Of a stretch of DNA of 64,000 nucleotides, positions 1 through 9,213 are shown in pieces. Position numbers and translations under genes: made by a program. Source of the DNA: Kappaphycus alvarezii (taxonomy: Eukaryota > Rhodophyta > Florideophyceae > Gigartinales > Solieriaceae); NCBI GenBank assembly GCA_002205965.3, contig NADL03000600.1, forward strand, positions 62,001 to 126,000, read 5' to 3'. Below the pieces are notes generated by a model. It did not search any database, had not been told where the DNA came from, and saw only the letters and a program-made list of their open reading frames with translations. Positions within the stretch are counted from its first letter, which is position 1, and every line of letters begins with the position of its first letter.

Positions 1-888
1 TGCAATTCTGTTTATCCTTCTCATTGCTGCAAAAACAGTGTGAGCGACGAGCATCTTACCGAACTTACTCTTGATGAACTCCGCATCGCCCACAACGGCT
101 TGCATACTGCCTCCTGCACCGTCATCAGGCCTCGTGCCTTGAGCTTCCTCTGTCTTCTCTCTCCGCTTTGATTGCGCATCGTAGCTGTCAGCAGCAATAA
201 TTCGCTTTGACATGAATCCCGTAGAGATCGAGGAAGTCAACATTCCTCCGCCTTTCTTCTCCTTCTTCTTGTTCTTGTCGGTTCCTGGGATCTCCAACCC
301 AGCAAACTTCCGCGGCGCTGGTTTCTCGACGTCCTTTACTCGGGCACCGCCTATGCGATTGAATACATCCATCACGAAGTCGATTGCTCGAGAAGTATCC
401 GAGTAATGAAATACCTTGGCCAGAGTTTTCGTTGCAGCCGCTCTCCTAGCTGGAGATGGACGAACTGCTTCGCTCCCAAGGACCTCTATGAGTTCCGTGT
501 ACAATCCCGGATCTGTGATGGGAGCATTCTGGCGTATGTGATAATGAGCGAGGCGACAAACGTGGACATTTTCACTTTCCAAGAGAGTGATCAGTTCCGG
601 CAAAATGTCGACGTTCGGCGGGTAGTAAGTTAACAAACGCAAGTGGAGGAGAATTTTGCGGTTCGGGGGGCGATTACCTTCGTAATGGACAAGGCGCTGC
701 AAGGCGGTGCACAGATCATCGGATGTTTTGGCGAAAGGAGTGCGACGAGAAGTGATGTAGTTAGTGCGTGTCAACTGATTGTGGAGATAATCATTAGGCC
801 CTGTCCAGTAGGTGCCCGTGTTTCCTGGCGGTGCTTCGCGAGCGGGCACCTTCCTTCGCACGGGGGAGGATCCTGACGCCTCAGCCAT
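1..888 (-). CDS. Unrecognised protein, 5' part (296 codons), runs off left edge
   Basis: The frame is open without a stop from an ATG at 888 down to base 1, so the protein is at least 296 residues and its C-terminus lies outside the window. The start reads MAEASGSSPVRR. It is the first Met in a frame open since a TAG near 1195, so a longer N-terminus without Met is possible but unlikely. Residues 1-50 are basic and Pro/Arg-rich. Residues about 58-155 are Leu-rich and helical-looking, with paired segments such as LLHLRLLTYYPPNVDILPEL, which suggests HEAT/ARM-like repeats. Residues about 200-225 are Lys-rich (NKKKEKKGGG). I do not recognise the family; an adaptin-like trunk fragment was considered but not supported. 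Bases 27-68 have the form of a 42-nt in-frame intron (GTAAGT donor, T-rich tract, GCAG acceptor), so those 14 codons may be spliced out. Base composition is clearly less AT-rich than the deserts, and there are no lesions, so it is probably a living gene. Confidence 0.82.
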   Translation of the reverse strand, partial: MAEASGSSPVRRKVPAREAPPGNTGTYWTGPNDYLHNQLTRTNYITSRRTPFAKTSDDLCTALQRLVHYEGNRPPNRKILLHLRLLTYYPPNVDILPELITLLESENVHVCRLAHYHIRQNAPITDPGLYTELIEVLGSEAVRPSPARRAAATKTLAKVFHYSDTSRAIDFVMDVFNRIGGARVKDVEKPAPRKFAGLEIPGTDKNKKKEKKGGGMLTSSISTGFMSKRIIAADSYDAQSKRREKTEEAQGTRPDDGAGGSMQAVVGDAEFIKSKFGKMLVAHTVFAAMRRINRIA

Positions 889-1297
889 GTTACGTGATTT
901 TCGAATAGGAAATTTGGAAACTCCAGTAAGCAATGGTGGTAACGCTAATGGAGAAAACGCAGACCAGTTGACCACCAACTTGTTCGCACGAAATGTACGC
1001 GCGGAATTTGTGGCAAATCGTAGGTTAGGTTGATAAAATTCTGGGATTCTTGGGTGATGCGATTTCTCTCTCCCCGAGATTCTGTCGGGATGATCCCAAG
1101 AGATTACCACGCGGAGAATATACGAAGTGGATTCCCGGATCTCGTAGCGCTGAAGACTGCTGCTGATCACTTGGGCGCTAGGCCTCCGTCCTTGCTAAGT
1201 CGTGATTCGAGACGCTGGGCGAGGGTGAGGTACGAATAATTCGTCCAGCAAAATCAGAAACAAGGAACAGAAACGTGGAATACCTGGAATTCTTGTG
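889..1297. other. Upstream region of the left-edge gene
   Basis: About 300 bases upstream of the ATG at 888 remain open in the same frame (to about 1195) but contain no Met. This may be a 5' leader. No TATA box or other element stands out. Short plus-strand frames here are not convincing. Confidence 0.4.
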
Positions 1298-1327
1298 AGT
1301 GAGCAGTTCACTGCACGGTTTGGTGTA

Positions 1328-1545
1328 TACACAGTACAGTACAGTGCAGCATAGTCATGTACAGTACAGGTACTGTACTGTACATACGCTGTACCACGTA
1401 CCACAGTACTACCGCAGCCGTCATGTTTTAACGAGGCATGCCTGCTCGCTGGCACTGAGAGGGATACACATGTACAGTACTTACTGTACGTACTTTTACT
1501 TCAATGAGCATCCGGCATTGCAAGGTATGTAATTCACTGTACAGT
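1328..1545. repeat. Cluster of GTACAGTAC/TACTGTA palindromic motifs
   Basis: The segment is packed with ACAGTAC and its reverse complement GTACTGT. One perfect hairpin has 10-bp arms at 1358-1367 and 1375-1384 with a 7-nt loop. Further inverted copies lie near 1470-1495 and 1535-1550. No gene overlaps it convincingly. It may be a simple-repeat expansion or the end of a foldback element. Confidence 0.6.
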
Positions 1546-1770
1546 AGTGTTACCCAGTGACGACTTGTCCCGCACAACGCATTCACAGCGGCGTTGATAA
1601 AATCGACCACATATTCCATATATGAAAGCAACCCAAACATTCCCCTGTACCATGATGTTTGAACAAATGGGTTTCTTTAGATGCATGAACGTTTAAGTCC
1701 GTTGCATTACTGGGCTACTATGCGACGTCGCACAGAAGGTGGCGGTAAGGACAATGGAGACATTCGGGGA

Positions 1771-1960
1771 GGTTTGGGGTCGTTTTTGGTTTACTTCAAT
1801 TTCCTGATAACAGATGACAGAATGGGGTACGGGCATGGGTCGGTATACTTGATTTTCCCGATAAGGGTTTGGGGTAAATGGGGTGGTTTACTTTAATTTC
1901 CTAATAGCAGATGACAGAATTGGGTACTTTAATGGGTTGACATACGTAATTTTCCTGATA
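1771..1960. repeat. Two-copy 95-bp imperfect tandem repeat
   Basis: Unit 1 (1771-1865) and unit 2 (1866-1960) both begin GGTTTGGGG. They share the blocks GGTTTACTT(C/T)AATTTCCT, AGCAGATGACAGAATTGGG (one or two changes in the other copy) and GATTTTCCCGATA-like ends. A GGTTTGGGGTTGGTTTACTGGGAG-like stretch near 4518 may be a stray related copy. The repeat does not code for anything recognisable. Confidence 0.65.
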
Positions 1961-2999
1961 CGAGCAATCACAGAAGAGGCATATTGTGCAGAAATTTGTG
2001 GGCAGCATTGCAATGCGCTGTGGGCCCAAATTTGGGCCACATTAATTCTGTATGGCTACAGTACTGCCGATGGCACGATAAGAAATCGACGATTTCGGTA
2101 CTATAGTCGCAACTTTTTAATGAAAATACTTTATTGCAGTATTGTTTATTGATGGTTTGAAAACTCGGACTGTCCACATAAAACCCGGTCTGAGGCTCCG
2201 GCCTGCTCACCTGGGGCACGAAAAACAACCAGTTCAACCAGCGATTACCTGATGTGCGCCTAAACCTTCACACCCTGTATATCGAAAAAAGTTTGTCTGT
2301 GCTGCGAGTTCTTCCAATCCGACTGAAGGTCAAAATCTCTATTAGATTTGCCTCTCTGTCCGATTGCAAGTGGGTAGTAACATTTTGTTTTACCCCAATC
2401 CTTCGGGATAACGCCCAGTGCCGAAAAAACAAGATTTCCAGGGATTAATCCTTGTGATCAACTCAAGTCAACAAAGTCATCTTCCGAGAAAAGAACGGGT
2501 GATCAAGGTTTGTCCGACATCTACAGGAACGGGAGTGCCGTATCCCGTGAAGGTCGTATATGAAAGTGCCTAGGCTCCAGAATTAGGCCTCGTCGAGAGG
2601 ATTGTAACCAGAGGGGAGGAATATCAAAGCAGCAACGACACAGGGCCCTCGGATTGAAGGAGAGTAACCCGAAGCTTCGTCGCGAAAAATCACACCATAC
2701 CCCACAAAGCCGTAGCTTACTAGGCCGGTCGGGAGGACGACGACAAAAGGGAAGTTTAGAAACAAAGGACAGACAACGAGGATTAGAATCCAGTGGCTGC
2801 GCCCACACACAATTATTTGTGTCATATCAACAGCGCGCCTAGTTTCTCTCTGGAATAAACTTTTCATTTATCAAGAAAAGTTGTTGCATTAAAGGAATCA
2901 AAGTTTCCCAAAAAAAGTGAACCCTTCCGAGTCTATCAAAATGTCAGACTCCACAAGGCGAAAGTAGGTTAGCCACTTACTGTAAATTCCCTGGTAATA
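1961..2999. other. No gene recognised
   Basis: Only short overlapping frames on both strands. The part from about 2570 to 2870 is richer in G+C and could be decayed coding sequence on the minus strand continuing from the retroelement fragment to the right, but no motif is readable. Confidence 0.4.
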
Positions 3000-4048
3000 G
3001 AGGTTCTCTGGAATATAAAAACTTTCAATTTGTTGCCTTAAGTGTCGCTCAAAATTCCTTCCAACAACCTTCCAACAAACAACTGGCGTTATTCTGGACG
3101 AGTCCCGCCGCGTGACGAGCGAACAACGTTTGCCGCCCATCAGCATTCGGAAAGGCTGCCCATGCGGTAATGCCAGTCGCAACAGGTTGGCAAAGTCGCG
3201 AGCAGTTGGGTGCCAGCCTCACCACGTGGGGAGTGTAAGAGCAGTGAAGCGATGCCCAGGACCCTTCGAACGTATCAAATCGGCAAAAGCGAGTTTCCTT
3301 GCCAAGGACAGCATCGTTAAGGGGCTTGAGTGGGCATCGCGCCAGGGGGGGAGGTGGGCGGGGGTCAAGGGATGGATGACGGTTACGTCATAAAAGGGCG
3401 TGCCCCCCCTCTCTTCAAGCGCCTTGATGTACGGGCGAACTGCATGGCCGGGTTGCGGGGGCTCGAAAACATGGTGTCGGGGGCTTTGGAGATGTCTACG
3501 ACAAACAACCGTGTTTACGAATCTTGCCGCCACCCACGGGTGGATTTAAAGCCGCAGCACAACGCGTGGTCACCGTACTGATCCATGAGTGCCGTATATC
3601 TCCCTTTGTGGCATTTTGAAGCTGCAGGAAACAATGATATCCGGCAATAGAACTGCAACCATGTCTAGTAATTGCGGTCCGAGATGTAGGTCCCCAGGCC
3701 TGGAGCCGGTTGACATGAAAGCCAGTCCTTGCATCCATCCACTGACAACAAAGCTCGGAATGCCATGGTCCTCTCATCCCCCTTTGACATGGCGTCAAAG
3801 GCCTTTTGCTCAACTGGGCGAGCGAGTTGCCCTCGGCCAAACCGCTGCCTTGAATCGATAGCCGTGAACTGGAAAACCTTCTCAGGTGCCGCTTTTGTCT
3901 TCCACTCATCATGTGCCCGAACTGCGGGTGTGTAAGATTGGAGAGCATTGTTCGGTAGCACAGGGAGAAGGGTAGAGCAAAGGGCACGCGTGAGGGATAC
4001 GGAGGAAGGGAAAGCAGCCGTCGCGGTGAGCTTAGCGGCGCGGAGCAC
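3000..4048 (-). pseudogene. C-terminal part of a non-LTR-type reverse-transcriptase polyprotein, decayed
   Basis: Read on the minus strand from 4048, the frames give, in order, a segment ending DWLSCQPAPGLGTYISDRNY (near 3670-3740), a zinc-ligand-like YGDHALCC (near 3550-3580), YDVTVIHPLTP (near 3360-3400) and a basic tail near 3040-3120. This order (SWL..P..GLGT..SDR.Y, then C..C/GDHAL.C, then a DVTV..PL domain) matches the region downstream of the RT domain in RT polyproteins of the non-LTR type widespread in protists and animals. The RT catalytic domain itself is not in this piece. At least two frameshifts and several stops separate the motifs, so it is a relic. The 128-codon open frame that begins MLRAAKL at 4048 (3665-4048) is probably only the longest undamaged part and not an independent mitochondrial protein. 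Assignment rests on remembered family patterns, not on alignment. Confidence 0.6.
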
Positions 4049-4199
4049 GATGCCGAATGTTGGCTTGCGGGGCCTTAAAGGCGCAGTAGGAAGTTGTAAT
4101 TACCGAAAAGTGTCGGTATCCAGAACCACGCCCATCAACCCCGCAGCGTATCTTCAAAAGCTCTGTAAAATTCAGTTGCTCCCTTAAGAGTGGGATGAG

Positions 4200-4560
4200 G
4201 GGGAACTACTCGTAGGAGGTAGTTGATCCGACATACACCAAAGCAGGTCTGCTTGATGGCTGGCCTGAAGGTAGCATTTTAGGAAGCGTAGTTCCTTCCC
4301 CATTACGCTGTAGGTATACCCTTTTTGAGTCGATTGCGGTTGTCTGGAAAACCATGGGATAGGTCGGAAATATCTTCCAACAGTAAAACACCCAAACGTT
4401 TTCCCAAAGCAGGTCCGCAGTAAGTGTAGAGCCACATGAGTGTCCTCCAGGGTTAACAGGTATTTGAAGAGAGGCTGTAACGAAGCGACATGCTTTTAGA
4501 ACTCGCGCTCCATGAGGGTTTGGGGTTGGTTTACTGGGAGTGGTGTAATGTTTGGGAGCC
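4200..4560 (-). pseudogene. Possible extra fragment of the same retroelement family
   Basis: A minus-strand frame carries VFQTTAIDSK near 4330-4360, which echoes VFQFTAIDSR near 3850-3880 in the neighbouring fragment. The nucleotide sequences there (GAATCGATAGC..CTGGAAAAC against GAGTCGATTGC..CTGGAAAAC) are also similar. This suggests two overlapping or duplicated insertions of one family. The intervening frame is broken and nothing else is recognisable. Confidence 0.35.
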
Positions 4561-5080
4561 CTGCTAAAACGATACTGCTGCTGGGTCTACGGTAAGAGTA
4601 CGGTTCAGTGAGCTTTTCAGCCAACTATAACGTAGCTGGGAGACCGCTCAGCAAGCACACATCGTTGGAGGTGACCATCAACGCGGTATGTCTCTGAAGG
4701 ATAATGGCTTGCACCTTGGAGTATTGGTACATGACTCGGCTGGCTACCGAACGTGCCACTTCCGTAATAAGAGAAATGGCATCGGGTGACACCCTCCGAA
4801 CGTGGAGATTGACAAGGGAACGAGCCTGTTACTGACGTACGGAAATTTTAAAGGAGTACGCACTGCAAAGCACGCCGCAGCAGCATCAATGTCCTATAAT
4901 GCCTGCCTGATGGCCGGACTCCGGCCTGATTTCTACGGGGAGAAACTGGGGTGTTTTACTCATTAGGGATGCATGACGGCTATTTCCGAAGACTAAAGGA
5001 CTTTCTAAGGTGATGCTGCTACGTTGCTAACCTCGTGCTCTGTAAACTCACACCCACCCACCTCGATCCGTAGTGGAATA
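4560..5080. pseudogene. Further decayed fragments of the DVTV/FGG retroelement C-terminal domain
   Basis: On the minus strand, 4640-4850 reads RLVPLSISTFGGCHP followed in a shifted frame by ISLITEVARSVASR and a downstream QRHTAL. This is the typical end of the same RT-associated domain (RF.PL...TFGG..PDA....). On the plus strand, 4855-5080 reads AKHAAAASMSYNACLMAGLRP and then GMHDGYFRRLKD, which resembles another copy of the domain (A..K...Y...C...G+.F.P) in the opposite orientation. Both are fragmentary. Orientation and boundaries are uncertain, so no strand is given. Confidence 0.4.
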
Positions 5081-5113
5081 TTTGGCCTCACTTCAGGAAT
5101 CGTTAACAATTAT

Positions 5114-5352
5114 ATGATGCGCTTTGGAACATAGGCTAACATATTATTCAATAATTAGACCACCCAATTTCCCCCTTCAGGAAATGACGCTACTTTCCAA
5201 AATTATAAATTACACAGAAGTTTCCCCTATTATTGGGGAGGCGATAAAAACCAAATATTGTATTTTCGCTGAATCATGACAACGCCTCAAGGGAGAAAAA
5301 TTGGGGTGTTTTAATGATTGAAAAATAGGTTAGACTATGTTCCAAAGCACAT
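5114..5352. mobile_element. Foldback/MITE-like element, ~68-bp inverted arms
   Basis: The reverse complement of 5114-5181 aligns with 5285-5352 almost throughout. Both contain CCT(G/C)AAGGG, TTGGG(T/G)TG, a TTATTGA/TGATTGA block and an identical CTATGTTCCAAAGC. The spacer of about 100 bp (5182-5284) encodes nothing. The size and large terminal inverted arms fit a miniature inverted-repeat (foldback) element. No clean target-site duplication is visible. Confidence 0.6.
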
Positions 5353-7084
5353 AAAACGCCTCAAGTATCACCCATACGATACCAAGGTTGACTGCTGCAT
5401 GTGTGAGCGAAAAAAAATGACAGTCAACTAAAATCACTTTTTGCACTACAGACCATCAAGTTAAATTGAAATTTTAATTTTTTTGAATGAATTATCGTCA
5501 TTCAAAAAGGAGTAGGTCTCCTCTATGGCCTTCAAATCAATTGAAAACATTCCTCTGAACTATCTCTCGACCCTTAGTTGTTTTTAGCATGAATATGCGT
5601 TTGTACTGGAAAAGAGAGAGAAAATCGAGAGTAAGATTCAACGGTATCAGTAGATCGTTCCCGAAACGATTTGAGAGAGTGCTGAAATACAATAAAACGT
5701 GTATGGTAGCGCTTAATATCATTACTATCCGATGCTGAGAGCCATTTACTCTGCGTAACAGCGGGTTCACAAAGTGACATTGGCCACTGAACAGAAAATT
5801 GAAGCTCCCGTCCACCATCCAAAACACGGACGTAAAAGTCACCATCCCACTAGGAAGCAGAACAGCTATAGTAAGGAATCTCGTTTTCTTGCCTGGTTCT
5901 ATCCAGAAAGACATCAAATGCAATGAATGAAAGACTTGAGACGATGTTATTTCTCTAATGATTATAGCTGGATCACCTGAAGGGTTTCACTTCTCTTCAT
6001 ATTCATTCATCTTTGTTTTATTAACCAAAGCTTCATTAACGGAGAAACGAGTCCGCATCATACTAAGATTTGCTTCTGAATGGCAGTCAGTAAGTATTAA
6101 AAAACCGAACATGAGAAAATAGTCTCGTCCCAACTTACCATCTGACTCCCTCAAACAGTCCCATATATGCTTAGGATTCGATCCCCTAGAAAGCCCCCAT
6201 ATTACCAGCTTTTTTCGCAATAGAACAACAGAAATCGATGATTAAATGAGTTTCTAGGCCATAAAGATATTTTTGTGTGCACAAACAATGAATATGGCTT
6301 TCAAAATAACACTTTTGATAGTCAAATTGCAATGAATTACGCAAATTGAGGCCGGCGACCTTTTATTCAGCGATATCCAAGCGCTATTCACCGACCAATA
6401 ATTATATGCAAGCAGTACAATCTGGGTATACATAGAGCAAAAAACTGGCAAAATAGTATTTTTCTATAAAATTCGGCGACCCATTGTTGCATAATTTCGA
6501 TTTTATCTAAAACATCGCTGATGTTGGCTGGGAAGAGATGCTCTATTTTTGATGAAATATAGATCATTTTAGGATGTAAACGAATTTGCGTAGAGCGTTT
6601 TATGTATTCTGCTGTAAAGTTTGCCTGCCAAAATTAACTGAGTTCTGCGAGATTTGATTCGAGTAATGAAAAGTTCGAATGTTTCTAAGGGAGTCAGATG
6701 CGTTATCTGGTTGTCAAGATGAATGATTATTGTACAAATTTTAGTTTTTAAATTATTTGGTCGTATTAAAAAGACTATTTGGTGGGATATTTTTTAATAA
6801 ATTTTAAAAATTGATTGCAACATAAGTTAGCTAAGTCATTGATAACTGGGTTAAATATTGATTCATTAATTCTCGATTGTTCGGCGATTTTACACTACAG
6901 CTCGACACACTAATGGTGCATTAAGTACAAAACCTCATCCATTAGTACATTGAACAAATGCGTCAAGTATAGTTGCTACACTATCAAAAAAGCATCGTAG
7001 CTTACCATGCGATCGATACCGAAATTATTTGTTGAGACTAGAGAGATTTTTTTTATTGGTAATGGGAAATACTTCAGTAGCTGT
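5353..7084. other. AT-rich, no firm gene; one possible coding remnant
   Basis: A minus-strand frame at about 5574-5850 reads DFYVRVLDGGRELQFSVQWP and continues for about 85 residues with regular Phe/Arg-rich composition. It looks more protein-like than its neighbours, but I cannot name a family. A second minus frame at 5987-6220 is doubtful. The rest is plain AT-rich sequence. Confidence 0.25.
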
Positions 7085-7884
7085 CAGACGTCTTAGGGCC
7101 ATTTTTGGTGTCAGGACCGTGGTTGCATCCACTGTGTGGAACTTTCCACAAGCAGAAATACCTAAAAAAGCCCTTATGATTTATTCTTTGTAGCTTTTAC
7201 ACTTTCTAAAGAGCTAAAACACATGAAACGTGAGTGTTCTACTCTGGAAATGCGACGAAAGACATTCATAAAGTGATCGTGGCTTTTTGTACAGCTTATT
7301 TCCGATTTGAATGCGGTATGTCTATCTATTTTATTTTGATTCATTTTATTAATATTGATTAAGTTGTGGCAGATTTTTTTGGATTCAAGTATTGATTGGG
7401 AAAATTCTTGGGACGTTGTATACTGTTCAGTTGATGGGACGGATTGTACTATTTATTGAACGACCCCTTTCGACTCCAAGTGGTATTACCCAAAGTTCCG
7501 CGTTCCGGGCCTCCAGTATGAGATAAGGCTATCAGTTGCATCAGAAGGTATTATCTGGTGTAATGGCCCGTTCCCATGCGGTGATTCTCCTGATCTTCGC
7601 ATATTCAAGAAGATAATGCTTCTGCAGTTAACAAAGAATAAGCAAGTCATTGCTGATAATGGGTATTTCCATTGCATTACGCTGAGCTCTTTTACCCATC
7701 CAGAGAAGAATCACTCTCCAATTTAGGGGCTGGTCATGGACCTGTTAACGAAAGAATCAGAAACTTCAATTCCGTGCGTGCAATTTTCAGGCACAAGAAA
7801 GAGCTTCATGAGACAGTTTTTCACGAAGTCACTAGATTAACCGCAATAATGATCAGCATAAGTGATCCCTTGTTTTTAGTTTAA
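7085..7884 (+). pseudogene. Harbinger-like DDE transposase relic (DDE_Tnp_4 type)
   Basis: One plus-strand reading path gives LRAIFGV near the start, LLWKCDE (about 7230-7250), then CSVDGTDC with the first catalytic Asp at 7433-7435, PFDSKWYYPKF and VPGLQYEIRLS, NGPFPCGD, and IADNGYF with the second Asp at 7655-7657. After a frameshift near 7675 it continues with GAGHGPVNERIRNF and IFRHKKELHE. These are the ordered blocks of the PIF/Harbinger-type DDE domain. The position where the third catalytic acid (Glu of an RHE-type motif) should stand reads HGP, so the triad is incomplete. Stops in the N-terminal part, a TGA at 7457 and the frameshift make it non-functional. Terminal inverted repeats were not found. 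Confidence 0.72.
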
Positions 7885-8244
7885 TATAGGTGGTAATCGC
7901 TCGAAGGTGATCTTAATTTTTATCCTTTTAATCCACGGAGAAACTCGCCCCGGTTCGGATTTTCCCGCACCCCCCTGTACAAGGGCGTTCCATGAGCTCT
8001 ACTGGAGCTCTAGACATGCTTACTCACTAGCTCGTTGACACGTGTACACAGGTCAACTTTGTAGAACGTGGCGCACTAGAGCAAAGCACGTAAACCACAA
8101 ATCCGTTATTGCATAGTAAAGTGAAGGAAAATACCAATTTACAGCATCTCTGTTTTTCGAGCCTCTTGCGACCCGTGTTTCGGCTACTGTACTACTGCAG
8201 TAGTAAACATTGCTGAATAAAATATCAGGATACATAAACTATAT

Positions 8245-9213
8245 TTGTGTCCTATTTACAGTTCTGCAGTGCAGCTATTTTTGCCCTTATTACTGCTTAT
8301 ATCCTACGCAGTATTCATTTTCTCTAGCCAGAAGTCTAATCCCCTCCCGACTTATCGATCAATCAATACTCAGTTGACGAATATATTCGAAAGGTATTCG
8401 ATCGACTATGCGAGGCCGCTACAAATGAAGAACACGACAAAGAAGTATTTACTCTTCGCCGTTAAGAAATATAACTGCTTTGGTCGCAATTTCCACTGTA
8501 AACCAGTCATCGGAAACTGTCATGCGGTTAGCAATGAATGAGGTTACACATCTTCTTCCCCATAAAGATGATTATACCCGACAATGCTGAATACTTCAAA
8601 CCTGCTTCTGTTTCATATTTTATGAAGGAGAACGGAATCAACAACTGGACTATGTGTTGGCGTACAATCTAATTTCTAATAGTAGATATGAAAGGACAAA
8701 ACGTACTATTAAGGACGCTGTGAAGAAGGAAGTCGTTGTAAAAGATATAGTTTGGGAGGAATAACTGTCAGGAGTACTATGTGGATGCAGTTGATTCTTA
8801 TCCCAAGAGCTTCGCCGTTCGAGCTCATTACCTGTGCAATACCACTTATGGAACCTTCTGATACTGTGACATCTATACCAAACGCTACGGAAGAGCATTG
8901 CAGACTTGAAATAATCTTATCTTTAGCTTTTCGGGCGGCGAGGAAGAACGTGCAGTTCCAAGTGGCTCCTAGGGCAAACAAAAGAGAGAAACGGAAATGA
9001 AATGTGGTGATTGAGTCCTTGTAGCCTACGGAGAAGGCGTGGAGTTTACAGTGAAGTGAACGTTGCTCAAATCGAGCAATTATGGGCCTTTTTGTATCCG
9101 GAAAGTCATACCTCCCTGCCATTGGTTAGCTCCCCACTGTGGCCTTCATTCGTACAGCACAATCCATGCGAGGATATTGATACCCTAAGACTTGCGTCGG
9201 ACTCATATTAAGA
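8245..9213 (+). pseudogene. Ty3/gypsy-type integrase relic
   Basis: The plus strand gives SSQKSNPLPTYRS (end of a zinc-finger-like region), then FERYSIDYARPL with the first core Asp near 8397 and KKYLLFAVKKY. A shifted frame carries SNSRYERTKRTIKDAVKK (about 8685-8740), which holds the Glu of the D,D-35-E core. Next come RASPFEL (about 8805) and EEHCRLE, and in another frame a C-terminal domain with VLVAYGEGVEF, SNYGPF and STIHAR (9010-9190). The order and spacing fit a gypsy integrase core plus its C-terminal barrel. There are several frameshifts and stops, and no RT was found next to it. The 137-codon minus-strand frame across 8709-9122 is a shadow of this domain. Confidence 0.65.

Noticed and set aside
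3496-3987. 163-codon minus-strand frame starting MPFALPFSL
   Set aside because: It overlaps another minus frame that carries the recognisable LGTYISDRNY motif, and its own text matches no family, so it is a competing frame within the relic.
6165-6200. GGATTCGATCCCC, resembling a tRNA T-arm
   Set aside because: No acceptor stem, D-arm or anticodon arm can be folded around it.
5987-6220. Minus-strand frame with a weak resemblance to a hAT transposase C-terminus
   Set aside because: Only a few residues fit and the rest of the domain is absent.
8709-9122. 137-codon minus-strand frame starting MAGRYDFPD
   Set aside because: It lies exactly opposite the gypsy integrase relic, whose motifs (SPFEL, GEGVEF, SNYGPF, STIHAR) are readable on the plus strand, so it is a shadow.
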